From NCBI RefSeq assembly GCF_027922185.1, contig NZ_BSFE01000006.1, forward strand, positions 124,001-188,000: a DNA stretch of 64,000 nucleotides, given 5' to 3'. The stretch is from Maricaulis virginensis. Its GTDB lineage: Bacteria; Pseudomonadota; Alphaproteobacteria; Caulobacterales; Maricaulaceae. Positions 51,022 to 59,985 of this stretch are shown one piece after another. Each line of letters starts with the position of its first letter. The first letter of the stretch is position 1. The translations under genes and the position numbers were made by a program. The notes under the pieces were generated by a model. That model had not been told where the DNA came from. It searched no databases and was given only the letters and a program-made list of their open reading frames with translations.

Positions 51022-52338
51022 CTACTTGCCGATGCAGAACTGGCTGAACACCCGGTCCAGAACGTCCTCGACATCGACACGGCCGGTCAGGCTTTCCAGC
51101 GCCCGAACCGCCAGTCGCGCATCCTCACCCGCCAGCTCCGGCGCATCGGCCAGCCGCTCGCGGCAGCGCTTCAGGGCTGCCAGCGCGCTTTCTACAGCAC
51201 GGCGATGCCGGGCCCGGCTCAATGCCGGAAGCTCACGCGCGCCGAGGCGTTCGCGCACGATCTCCTCGATCTTCGCCTCGAGCATGTCCACACCGTCGCC
51301 GGACTTGGCCGAGAGACGGTAGGCCCCTTCCGAGCGTTTCTGGGGCGCCAGGTCGAGCTTGTTGAGGACAAGCAGATCGTCATCCTTCAGACGACCACGC
51401 AGATCGAGCAGGTCCTCGTCGGAACGCGCATCCACGACACCGATCCGCAGATCCGCATTGTCGGCGCGATCGAGCGCCCGCCGGACGCCCTCGGCCTCGA
51501 TCGCATCCACCGCTTCACGCAGACCCGCCGTGTCGGAGATGATGACCGGAAAGCCCGCCATCGTGACGCGCACCTCGACCACGTCGCGCGTGGTGCCGGG
51601 AATATCCGTGACGATGGCCGCTTCGCGCCGTGCGAGCCGGTTCAACAGGCTCGACTTGCCCGCATTCGGGGCCCCGATCAGCGCGATGGAAAAGCCGGTC
51701 CGCACGCGCTCGCCGCGCCGGCCGTCATCCAGATGCGCTTCCATCGAGGCGATCAGCCGGCTCAGCGGGGCGTGTGCCACGTGGGACAATGCGTCAGGAA
51801 CATCGGCCTCGTCGGGAAAATCGATCTCGCCCTCGATCGAGGCCATGGCGACGATCAGATCCTCGCGCCATCCCTCATAGAGCTCACGCAGAGCCCCGGA
51901 CATCTGGGCCAGGGCCTGTTGACGCTGGCCTTCGGTCTCGGCCTCGATCAGATCCGCCAGCCCCTCGGCCTCGGTCAGGTCCAGCTTGTCATTCTCGAAA
52001 GCACGCCGCGTGAACTCACCCGGCTCGGCCGGTACCGCGCCGCTTTCATCCAGCGCAGACAGCGCAGCCTCGATCACGGCCGGCCCGCCATGCAGGTGCA
52101 GCTCGACACAGTCCTCGCCGGTAAAGCTCGCCGGGCCCGGAAACCAAAGCACCAGCGCCCGGTCGATCACGGACGCATCAGGCGCGTTCAGCGTGCGCAG
52201 CGCCGCACGGCGCGGTTCGGGCCGGGGCAGACCCGCCAGAGCATCCAGCATCCCGCCCGCGCCGGGACCGGACAGGCGGACAACCGCCACACCGGAGCGT
52301 CCCGGGGGCGTGGACAGGGCATAGATTGTCGTGTTCAC
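51022..52338 (-). CDS. mnmE: tRNA modification GTPase MnmE (TrmE)
   Basis: 438 residues. The N-terminal tetrahydrofolate-binding domain starts TIYALSTPPGRSGVAVVRLSG. The inserted G domain has G1 GAPNAGKSSLLN, G2 TDIPGTTRD, G3 DTAGLR and the G4-type LNKLD. The C-terminus ends in FCIGK with the conserved catalytic cysteine. Works as an MnmE-MnmG complex on wobble uridines. First or second gene of the operon running to parB; a small DUF6489 gene lies three bases upstream. Confidence 0.97.
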   Translation of the reverse strand: MNTTIYALSTPPGRSGVAVVRLSGPGAGGMLDALAGLPRPEPRRAALRTLNAPDASVIDRALVLWFPGPASFTGEDCVELHLHGGPAVIEAALSALDESGAVPAEPGEFTRRAFENDKLDLTEAEGLADLIEAETEGQRQQALAQMSGALRELYEGWREDLIVAMASIEGEIDFPDEADVPDALSHVAHAPLSRLIASMEAHLDDGRRGERVRTGFSIALIGAPNAGKSSLLNRLARREAAIVTDIPGTTRDVVEVRVTMAGFPVIISDTAGLREAVDAIEAEGVRRALDRADNADLRIGVVDARSDEDLLDLRGRLKDDDLLVLNKLDLAPQKRSEGAYRLSAKSGDGVDMLEAKIEEIVRERLGARELPALSRARHRRAVESALAALKRCRERLADAPELAGEDARLAVRALESLTGRVDVEDVLDRVFSQFCIGK

Positions 52339-52341
52339 GGC

Positions 52342-52605
52342 CTAGCGATCCTTGCTGCTGCCCGTCTTGCCGCCGGCAGCGGGCCCGGCCGCACTGCGCA
52401 TCAGCTCCATGAACTGGTTCGTCATCTCGCCGCCAAAGGCCGACCACTGACGCATCAGAACCTCGGGGTCCAGCTGATCCATATTCGCTTCAGCCCGCTT
52501 CTGCATTTCCGTCATCAGGCTCTCATTGAGCGCCGTGACGTCCGGCAGGCCGAGAAAGCTGCGCGCTTCCTCCGGTGTGCATTCGATCTCGATGTTGACC
52601 TTCAT
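52342..52605 (-). CDS. Small DUF6489-like protein
   Basis: About 87 residues from the ATG at 52605. MKVNIEIECTPEEARSFLGLPDVTALNESLMTEMQKR is, as I recall, the conserved beginning of the DUF6489 family found in alphaproteobacteria; the rest is helical with many methionines. No function is known. It sits three bases before mnmE on the same strand, so it probably leads the mnmE-parB operon. A divergent dienelactone hydrolase gene starts 49 bp away. Confidence 0.8.
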   Translation of the reverse strand: MKVNIEIECTPEEARSFLGLPDVTALNESLMTEMQKRAEANMDQLDPEVLMRQWSAFGGEMTNQFMELMRSAAGPAAGGKTGSSKDR

Positions 52606-52654
52606 GGCCGCCTCGCAGGATGGTGGGTCCTCTTCCAATGAACAGGAGCATGAC

Positions 52655-53359
52655 ATGACAGGTCAAGACATCCGCATCACCGGGCCGGCCGGCGAATTCT
52701 CGGCCTATCTGGCCAAACCGGCGAGCGGTACCGGACCCGGCGTCGTCGTCCTGCAGGAAATCTTCGGCGTCAATCACGTGATGCGCGAGATGTGCGACCG
52801 CCTGGCCTCGCAGGGTTTCATCGCGGTCTGCCCCGACCTGTTCTGGCGGATCGAGCCGGGTGTCGACATTACCGACAAGAGCCAGGCCGAACTCGACAAG
52901 GCCTTCGACCTGATGGGAAAGTTCAACCCGGATACCGGGATCGAGGACGTCCAGGCGACCCTCGACCATGTGCGCAAGCTGGATGGGTGCACCGGCAAGG
53001 TCGGCGCCATCGGCTTCTGCCTCGGCGGGCTGATGGCCTATCTCACCGCAGCGCGCACCGACAGTGATGCCACGGTCGGCTATTACGGCGTCAATATCCC
53101 GAACTTTCTCGACGAGGCCGGCAAGATCTCGAAACCGCTGATGCTGCACATTGCCGGTCGTGACGAGTTCGTACCGCCGGAAAGCCAGGCTGCGATGCAT
53201 ACCGGTCTCGACCCGCATCGGCAGGTGACGCTGCACGACTATCCCGACGATGAGCACGCCTTCTCGCGCATCGAAGGCAAGCACTATAATCCGCAGAGCG
53301 CCCATCTCGCCGACAGCCGCACCCTGGAATTCTTCCGGAAGAATCTGAAATCCGAATAG
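52655..53359 (+). CDS. Dienelactone hydrolase family protein
   Basis: About 234 residues from the ATG at 52655, which follows AGGAG. Alpha/beta-hydrolase of the DLH type: VVVLQEIFGVNHVMRE with the acid, nucleophile elbow GFCLGGLMAY where Cys takes the place of Ser (residue near 118), Asp in HIAGRDEFVPP and His in DDEHAFSR. DLH enzymes hydrolyse dienelactones or related esters. Whether this one acts in aromatic breakdown is unknown. It is convergent with a GST gene, with a strong hairpin between. Confidence 0.9.
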   Translation: MTGQDIRITGPAGEFSAYLAKPASGTGPGVVVLQEIFGVNHVMREMCDRLASQGFIAVCPDLFWRIEPGVDITDKSQAELDKAFDLMGKFNPDTGIEDVQATLDHVRKLDGCTGKVGAIGFCLGGLMAYLTAARTDSDATVGYYGVNIPNFLDEAGKISKPLMLHIAGRDEFVPPESQAAMHTGLDPHRQVTLHDYPDDEHAFSRIEGKHYNPQSAHLADSRTLEFFRKNLKSE

Positions 53360-53370
53360 GCCGTATCTGC

Positions 53371-53398
53371 CGGCGCCTGCCTCCCGGGGCAGGCGCCG
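53371..53398. terminator. Bidirectional hairpin between convergent genes
   Basis: CGGCGCCTGCC (53371-53381) pairs perfectly over 11 bp with GGCAGGCGCCG (53388-53398), with a six-base loop. It lies in the 57-bp gap between the stops of the DLH and GST genes. T tracts are lacking on both sides. Confidence 0.5.
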
Positions 53399-53416
53399 CA
53401 GACGCAACCCGTCGAT

Positions 53417-54049
53417 CTATTCCACCGCCGTCGCGGCGACCCAGCTTTCACGCTTGGTCAGGCGTTTGAAATAGGCCTGTACATTCTCCGGCGCGCCGTC
53501 GAACTGACGCATCACCTTGATCAGGTACAGCATGTAGACGATCGAGATGTCGGCCGCGGTCAGGCGGTCACCGGCCAGGTATTCGCGGTCTCCGACCCCA
53601 TGTTTCCCAACAAATTCAAGAAGATGATCCACTTCTGAACGGGCCCACTTCGCCAGTTTCGGATCGCGCGCCTTTTCGGGCAGCAAGACCGTGTGCGCCA
53701 GCAGCAGGCTGACCGGCATCATCATTCCGGCTTCGCCGAAATGCAGCCATTGCAGATACCGGCCATAATCGGCCTCGTCCGGTGTCACCTCCAGCGGTGA
53801 CGGTCCGTAGCGGCCCAACAGGTATTGCACGATGGCCAGCGACTCCAGCACGATGGTGCCCTTGTCGTCGAGCGCGGGAACCTTCCGCAAGGGGTGGATC
53901 TCGGCATAGGCCTCGTCACCGGCCGGACGCGAGTCGAACTTCACCGGCACGATCTCGTGCGGCAAACCCATTTCCTGCAACAGCCACAACACCCGGATCG
54001 AGCGCGTGCGCGGTGCGTGATAGACGCGAATTCCTGACGTATCGGCCAT
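53417..54049 (-). CDS. Glutathione S-transferase
   Basis: 210 residues. The thioredoxin-like N-domain (about 5-85) contains YHAPRTRSIRVLWLLQEMGLPHEIVPV, the glutathione-binding cis-Pro in LRKVPALDDKGTIVLES, and the Glu-Ser pair that holds the gamma-glutamyl group. The helical C-domain ends with the AGDRLTAADISIVYML N-capping box. Beta-like bacterial GSTs of this kind act in detoxification; the substrate is unknown. Confidence 0.9.
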   Translation of the reverse strand: MADTSGIRVYHAPRTRSIRVLWLLQEMGLPHEIVPVKFDSRPAGDEAYAEIHPLRKVPALDDKGTIVLESLAIVQYLLGRYGPSPLEVTPDEADYGRYLQWLHFGEAGMMMPVSLLLAHTVLLPEKARDPKLAKWARSEVDHLLEFVGKHGVGDREYLAGDRLTAADISIVYMLYLIKVMRQFDGAPENVQAYFKRLTKRESWVAATAVE

Positions 54050-54192
54050 GGCCGGTCTCCCCTTATCCGTGCTTGTGCGTGTCCTACCGTTCCACGGCGA
54101 TCTTGCGCCGCCGCGCTGAATTTCAGCATGTCACAGATACAACTCTGTCGCGCGCATGGGATAGTGTTTCGCGACACTTTCCGGAGACACCC

Positions 54193-55071
54193 ATGCTCAA
54201 GCGCCTCATCCCCTCCCTTCTCGTGCTGGCCGCCGCCTGTTCGCCCTCCGCCCCGTCAGTGGCTGAAACCGCGCTGGCCGCACCGGCGATCCAGCTCGAC
54301 TGTTTCCGGGAAACCGGGGCTGCCATGCTGGCCGCCCACCGTGCCGGCCCCGCGCCGGGCTATCCGGAAAACGCCCTGTCCACGCTGCGCCGCCTTGCCG
54401 ATCTGGGCGTGCTCTATGCCGAGATCGATGTGCGCCGGTCCGCCGATGGCGTGCTATTCCTGCTGCATGACGACACGCTGGACCGCACCACGACCGGAGC
54501 CGGCTCCCTGGACGGTCTCGCCTGGGGCACGCTTTCCGGCACGACACTGCGCGATCCGGACGGCACGATTGTCGAGGACACCATCCCCACCCTGGCCGAC
54601 GCTCTGACGGTGGCGCGTGAGGCCGGCCTTGTGCTCAATCTCGACCTGAAATCCGTCTCCCCCGAGGAGATCATCGGCTTTGTGCACGAGCATGATGCGC
54701 GCGACGAAGTCGCCATCATCGCCTATTCGGTCGACCAGGCTGCCGCGATCCACGCGCTTGATGACGGACTTCTCCTGTCCGCTCCCAACGACCCCGCTGC
54801 GCTTCAAGCCGCCGGAGCCAATCTTGAGGCCGTCTATATCTGGACCGGGGTCGGTGCCGCAGACGCCGACCAGGATGCCCGCCTCGCCGAAGCCGGACTG
54901 GAAACCTCCGCCGGCCTGTTCAGGCTCGAGAACGGCGATCCCGCCGTCTACCAGGCAGCCGCAGCGGCGGGTGTGGAACTGCTCTCGATCGACGATGTGG
55001 ACACGGCTGTTGTCGCGCTGGGCGGTGCGGATGTGCTGCAGGCACAGATCGCGGCCTGCATTGTTGATTGA
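54193..55071 (+). CDS. Glycerophosphodiester phosphodiesterase lipoprotein
   Basis: 292 residues. Lipoprotein signal with lipobox LAAAC near residue 16. The GDPD TIM-barrel has the catalytic AAHRAGPAPGYPENAL (His, Arg, Glu), YAEIDVRRSADGVLFLLHDDTLDRTT with metal ligands and second catalytic His, and NLDLKS later. It would release glycerol 3-phosphate from deacylated phospholipids in the periplasm. The HR-G loop reads HRAGPAP where most have HRG, a small shift worth noting. The start at 54193 follows GGAGA. Confidence 0.87.
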   Translation: MLKRLIPSLLVLAAACSPSAPSVAETALAAPAIQLDCFRETGAAMLAAHRAGPAPGYPENALSTLRRLADLGVLYAEIDVRRSADGVLFLLHDDTLDRTTTGAGSLDGLAWGTLSGTTLRDPDGTIVEDTIPTLADALTVAREAGLVLNLDLKSVSPEEIIGFVHEHDARDEVAIIAYSVDQAAAIHALDDGLLLSAPNDPAALQAAGANLEAVYIWTGVGAADADQDARLAEAGLETSAGLFRLENGDPAVYQAAAAAGVELLSIDDVDTAVVALGGADVLQAQIAACIVD

Positions 55072-55102
55072 CAGTTCGCTACCTTGGTAACAATATAGGT
55101 CC

Positions 55103-55369
55103 ATGACGACTGCATTGACCCGGACCCAGACCGGCGTGCGGCTTGAAACCCGCACGCTTAAAACACTCAAGGGTCTCGCCGAATATCTCGATCTGTCACT
55201 CGGCGATCTTCTTGAAGGGATCGTGTGGCACGCTTTCGAGGGCAAGGTCGCGTTTTCGCCCGAGACACTGACGAAGATTGACCAGCTGAAAGCCGTCTAC
55301 GGCCTCGACCTGACCGCCGCTGACAGCCACTCACTGCACGAGGCCGGCGATGACGACCCTGCCCGATAA
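55103..55369 (+). CDS. Small protein of unknown function, ribbon-helix-helix-like
   Basis: 88 residues, not recognised. The middle (VRLETRTLKTLKGLAEYLDLSLGDLLEGIVWHAFEG) has one strand followed by two helices, the spacing of ribbon-helix-helix DNA-binding folds, but no DNA-contact motif is certain. It overlaps the next small gene by 20 bp in another frame, so the two are probably translated together. Both sit next to a parS-like site at 55701. Confidence 0.6.
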   Translation: MTTALTRTQTGVRLETRTLKTLKGLAEYLDLSLGDLLEGIVWHAFEGKVAFSPETLTKIDQLKAVYGLDLTAADSHSLHEAGDDDPAR

Positions 55370-55700
55370 TGATTCCGGACTGAACGCCTTCCTCGCCGGA
55401 CAGACGGACCCGTCCACCTTCAGTCACGCGAAACACGTCCTTCTCGCGCGGCAATTGCTGGAGCGTTCCAGCTTTCTGGAAGCAGCAGTCCTCTATGACC
55501 GTGCGCTGACACGCATCACTGAGCATGCCGGCGTTCCGGAGAAGCGTTCGGTCACCAAGACCCTCGCCTTCCTGTCGCTGATCCAGGAAAACGGCGACAG
55601 TCCCCATCCCGGACTGCTTGAAACCTGGTACACGCCAGCGCGCCTGGCGGATCCCCGAGGCCGCAACGCCTTTCTGATGCCCGACCGCTTCATCGGCTAG
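55350..55700 (+). CDS. Small helical protein of unknown function
   Basis: 116 residues, not recognised by name. The pattern FSHAKHVLLARQLLERSSFLEAAVLYDRALTRITEHAG resembles uncharacterised proteins with a His-x-x-His helix (HxxHV...A...L) that recur in bacteria. The C-terminus is LLETWYTPARLADPRGRNAFLMPDRFIG. It begins inside the previous gene's end and its stop touches the parS-like palindrome at 55701-55716. Function unknown. Confidence 0.6.
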   Translation: MTTLPDNDSGLNAFLAGQTDPSTFSHAKHVLLARQLLERSSFLEAAVLYDRALTRITEHAGVPEKRSVTKTLAFLSLIQENGDSPHPGLLETWYTPARLADPRGRNAFLMPDRFIG

Positions 55701-55716
55701 TGTTTCACGGGAAACA
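55701..55716. promoter_or_regulatory. Fifth parS-like site (one mismatch)
   Basis: TGTTTCACGGGAAACA differs from the perfect parS palindrome at one central base (T to G). It is intergenic, directly after the stop at 55700 and 5.3 kb from the origin side. Caulobacter parS sites also include one-mismatch versions, so binding is plausible though likely weaker. Confidence 0.7.
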
Positions 55717-55753
55717 TCTTATCTGAAAGGATGTTGATACGGGAGCACGCTCA

Positions 55754-56731
55754 ATGAGCATCGAGGCGATCCGCATTCACGAGACCGGCGGACCGGGCGT
55801 GCTGCGCCTGGACACTCTCGATCTGCCCGATCCGGGACCGGGTCAGATCCGCATCCGGCACACGGCCATCGGCGTCAATTTCATCGACACCTACCATCGC
55901 TCGGGTCTCTATCCCCTGCCTCTTCCCAGCGGGATCGGCCTGGAAGCGGCCGGTATCGTCGAAGCCCTCGGTGATGGCGTGACCACGCTGAAGGAGGGCG
56001 ACCGGGTCGCCTATGGATCGGGGCCGGTCGGCGCCTACTCCCAGGCTCACATCCTGCCGGCCGGGCGCGTCGCCAGAATCCCCGACGGTGTGAGCGACGA
56101 ACAGGCCGCAGCCCTCATGCTGAAGGGCATGACGGTGCGCTATCTCTTCAAGGACACCTATGCGCTCAAGGCGGGCGACACGATCCTCTTCCATGCCGCC
56201 GCCGGCGGTGTCGGCCAGATCGCCTGTCAGTGGGCAGCCGATATGGCGGTTACCCTGATCGGCACGGCCGGCAGTGACGAGAAATGCGAAATCGCCCGGC
56301 AGAAGGGCGCGGCGCATGTGATCAATTACTCCAGAGAGAATGTCGTCGAGCGCGTCCGCGAGATCACCGGCGGCCGCGGCGTTCCCGTCGTCTATGACGG
56401 GGTCGGCAAGGACACGTTCGAGATGTCTCTGGACTGTCTGGCACCGCGCGGCCTGCTGGCCACGTTCGGCAATGCGTCCGGACCGGTGACCGGCGTCAAT
56501 CTGGGCATCCTCACCCAGAAGGGCTCGCTCTACGTCACCCGGCCTTCGCTGATGCACTATGTGGCATCGGACGAAGACCTCGCCGCCAACACCGCCGACG
56601 TCTTCGACGCCGTCGCCCGCAGCGCCATCTCGATCGACATCAACCAGCGCTACGCCCTGGCCGACGCCCAAAGGGCGCATGAGGATCTGGAGGGACGGCG
56701 GACGACAGGTGCCAGCGTGCTGGTGCCGTAG
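55754..56731 (+). CDS. NADPH:quinone reductase (zinc-free MDR family)
   Basis: 325 residues. GroES-like N-domain with HTAIGVNFIDTYHRSGLYPLPLPSGIGLEAAG, typical of the QorA/crystallin branch that lacks the zinc cysteines. The nucleotide domain has the AAAGGVGQIACQWA motif (AxxGGxG) that prefers NADPH. It reduces quinones or enones. The start follows GGGAG. It is separated from rho by a MITE-like repeat; the two converge. Confidence 0.93.
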   Translation: MSIEAIRIHETGGPGVLRLDTLDLPDPGPGQIRIRHTAIGVNFIDTYHRSGLYPLPLPSGIGLEAAGIVEALGDGVTTLKEGDRVAYGSGPVGAYSQAHILPAGRVARIPDGVSDEQAAALMLKGMTVRYLFKDTYALKAGDTILFHAAAGGVGQIACQWAADMAVTLIGTAGSDEKCEIARQKGAAHVINYSRENVVERVREITGGRGVPVVYDGVGKDTFEMSLDCLAPRGLLATFGNASGPVTGVNLGILTQKGSLYVTRPSLMHYVASDEDLAANTADVFDAVARSAISIDINQRYALADAQRAHEDLEGRRTTGASVLVP

Positions 56732-56738
56732 CGATCCT

Positions 56739-56920
56739 CGCCGATGTCATCCCGGCCGTATGGCCTGCGAAGGCTGGCCGGAGGGCCGGGACCCATACGC
56801 GCCGATCTCTGCCGAAAGCAGGCTCGATGTCCGCGACAGCTGGGTCGGCACCGGGATTATGGGTCCCGGACTTGCGCCCCGCCTTCGCGGGGCATCCATC
56901 CGGGATGACAAACATCGGCG
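56739..56920. repeat. MITE-like inverted-repeat element
   Basis: The spacer between the quinone reductase and rho carries inverted ends: GTCATCCCGG at 56746-56755 and CCGGGATGAC at 56900-56909, with CGCCGATG and CATCGGCG further out. In between lie GC palindromes including GGGCCGGGACCC...GGGTCCCGGA and GCCCCGCCTTCGCGGGGC. Repeats with this GTCATCCCGG end are common in alphaproteobacterial genomes. No reading frame inside looks real. Confidence 0.65.
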
Positions 56921-56929
56921 ATGCAGTCC

Positions 56930-58234
<1,305 letters not shown>

Positions 58235-58463
58235 GATGGGTCTATCTGTCAGACATTACGGGCGACCATCCCCGGACGGGGAGCTGTCGCGTTCAAACAA
58301 TCGGCGTGCCGGATGACCCGGACACGACCTGTGACATGTGGAATGGGCTGGCGCGTCGTCGGACCGATGTCCTGCGCCACGCAAAGAAAGGATCCATAAG
58401 AGGAGTTACGCAAAGCCTTGCCACGCCTCGCCATCCTCGTCAAGCACAAGCGGGGGCCGTCGG

Positions 58464-58922
58464 CTATTTCAGCGCCACTACCGCGATCGGCACGATGAAG
58501 AAGGCCAGCAGGAAAGGCACTTCATTGAGCATGCGATAGCGCTTGTCCGACCAGTCATTGGTGCCTTCAGCAAACAGACGGGCCCGTTTGGAATAGACGC
58601 CATGCATCGCCGACATTGCCAGCACGAGTGCAAACTTGGCCATCCAGGCCCAGTGCAGGAAGATCGTCCAGCCGCCAGCGCGCTCGGCATTCGACCAGAT
58701 CAGAAGCAGGCCGAACAGCCAGGTCGCGATCATCGCCGGGTTCATGATCCCCTTGAGCAGACGGCGCTCCTGGATTTTCAGCGTCTCGTCCAGCTCGCCG
58801 CCCGGCCGGGCGCCGCAATGATAGACGAAAAGCCGCGGCAGATAGAGCATCGCCGCCATCCAGGCGATCACCGCCAGGATGTGCAGGGCCCGCAACCAGT
58901 CATACGCTGCTGCCAGGATCAT
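58464..58922 (-). CDS. hemJ: Protoporphyrinogen oxidase HemJ
   Basis: 152 residues with four to five membrane helices. YDWLRALHILAVIAWMAAMLYLPRLFVYH carries the conserved histidines, and RRLLKGIMNPAMIATWLFGLLL and WMAKFALVLAMSAMHG the conserved lysines and histidine of UPF0093/HemJ. It oxidises protoporphyrinogen IX, the step before iron insertion. The start at 58922 overlaps the hemH stop by four bases, so the two consecutive pathway enzymes are translationally coupled. Confidence 0.92.
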   Translation of the reverse strand: MILAAAYDWLRALHILAVIAWMAAMLYLPRLFVYHCGARPGGELDETLKIQERRLLKGIMNPAMIATWLFGLLLIWSNAERAGGWTIFLHWAWMAKFALVLAMSAMHGVYSKRARLFAEGTNDWSDKRYRMLNEVPFLLAFFIVPIAVVALK

Positions 58923-59971
58923 GCTGTTACCGGTTCCCCGTTCCGGCAGGGACATCCGCACCATTCCGCCGGACAGATCCGCCCGCCCGTATCGCATCGC
59001 GGACCGGGCGCCCCCGCCAGGGCAGACTTCACCAATGTCGCCAGGGATTCAATGAAAACGGCATCCAGACCCAGCGCCGGCACACGGACATAGGATGTCA
59101 CGCCGTGCTCGCGGGCCAGATCGCCATATTCCTCGTCAAGCTCGACCAGCGTCTCGATATGCTCGGAGACAAAGGCGATCGGGCTGAGAAGGATGTTCCG
59201 GCCGTCCTTCGCAGCGCCCTCGATCGCCTCTTCGGTCGACGGGCCGATCCATTCCAGCGGTCCGACGCGGCTCTGATAGCACACCTGCCAGTCCGGAAAT
59301 TCCGGCAACTGGCGCATCACCGCCCCGACCGTCTGCTCGACCTGCCACTGATAGGGATCGCCATCCTCGATGACTTTCTTCGGCAGGCCGTGGGCCGAGA
59401 ACAGCAGACGGACATTGTCCGGCCGGCCCGCCTTCTCCCAGGTCTTGCGGATCAGCGCTGCATGCGCATCCACAAAGGCCGGTTCGGTGGGATAGCAGCA
59501 CACCGTGCGGGTTTCCGGACCGCCCGCCTCGCGCCAGCGCTTCAGCGAGCTTGCCGTCGTCGTCGTGGAAAACTGCGGATAAAGCGGCAGCAGCACACAC
59601 TCGTCCGGCGCCCAGGCCGAAACTTCATCCGCCACGTCCTCCGTCAGCGGATGCCAGTAGCGCATCGCCGGCCACACACCGATCTCGTGATCGGGGAAAG
59701 CCTTCTGCAGCTCGGCCTTCAGCGCCTCGGCCTGCTTGCGCGTCTCCGGCAGGAGCGGCGAGCCGCCGCCCATCTTGGCGTAATTCGCCCTGGCTTCCTT
59801 CGCCCGCGTCGTCGAGATCAGCAGCGCCAGCGCCTCCCGGATCAAACCGGGCGCGCGGATAATCGCCGGATCTCGGAAGAGGTTACGCAAAAAGGGACGG
59901 ACATCGTCCGGACCGTCCGGGCCGCCCAGATTGAACAGCACAACAGCCAGCTTGCGGCGCGCATCGCCCAT
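58919..59971 (-). CDS. hemH: Ferrochelatase
   Basis: About 350 residues from the ATG at 59971. Inserts iron into protoporphyrin IX. Family blocks are VVLFNLGGPDGPDDVRPFLRNLF, ANYAKMGGGSPLLPETR, LLPLYPQFSTTT, LFSAHGLPKKVIEDGDPY with the catalytic His, and SPIAFVSEHIETLVELDEEY with Glu residues. The extreme C-terminus has five closely spaced cysteines (from CDTGG to CGCPC), consistent with a [2Fe-2S] cluster, as reported for Caulobacter ferrochelatase. It lies 14 bp after hemE. Confidence 0.96.
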   Translation of the reverse strand: MGDARRKLAVVLFNLGGPDGPDDVRPFLRNLFRDPAIIRAPGLIREALALLISTTRAKEARANYAKMGGGSPLLPETRKQAEALKAELQKAFPDHEIGVWPAMRYWHPLTEDVADEVSAWAPDECVLLPLYPQFSTTTTASSLKRWREAGGPETRTVCCYPTEPAFVDAHAALIRKTWEKAGRPDNVRLLFSAHGLPKKVIEDGDPYQWQVEQTVGAVMRQLPEFPDWQVCYQSRVGPLEWIGPSTEEAIEGAAKDGRNILLSPIAFVSEHIETLVELDEEYGDLAREHGVTSYVRVPALGLDAVFIESLATLVKSALAGAPGPRCDTGGRICPAEWCGCPCRNGEPVTA

Positions 59972-59985
59972 GGCGCTCTCCTGTT

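Noticed and set aside
55424..55440. TCACGCGAAACA as another parS
   Set aside because: About four mismatches to the 16-base palindrome and one arm is not preserved.
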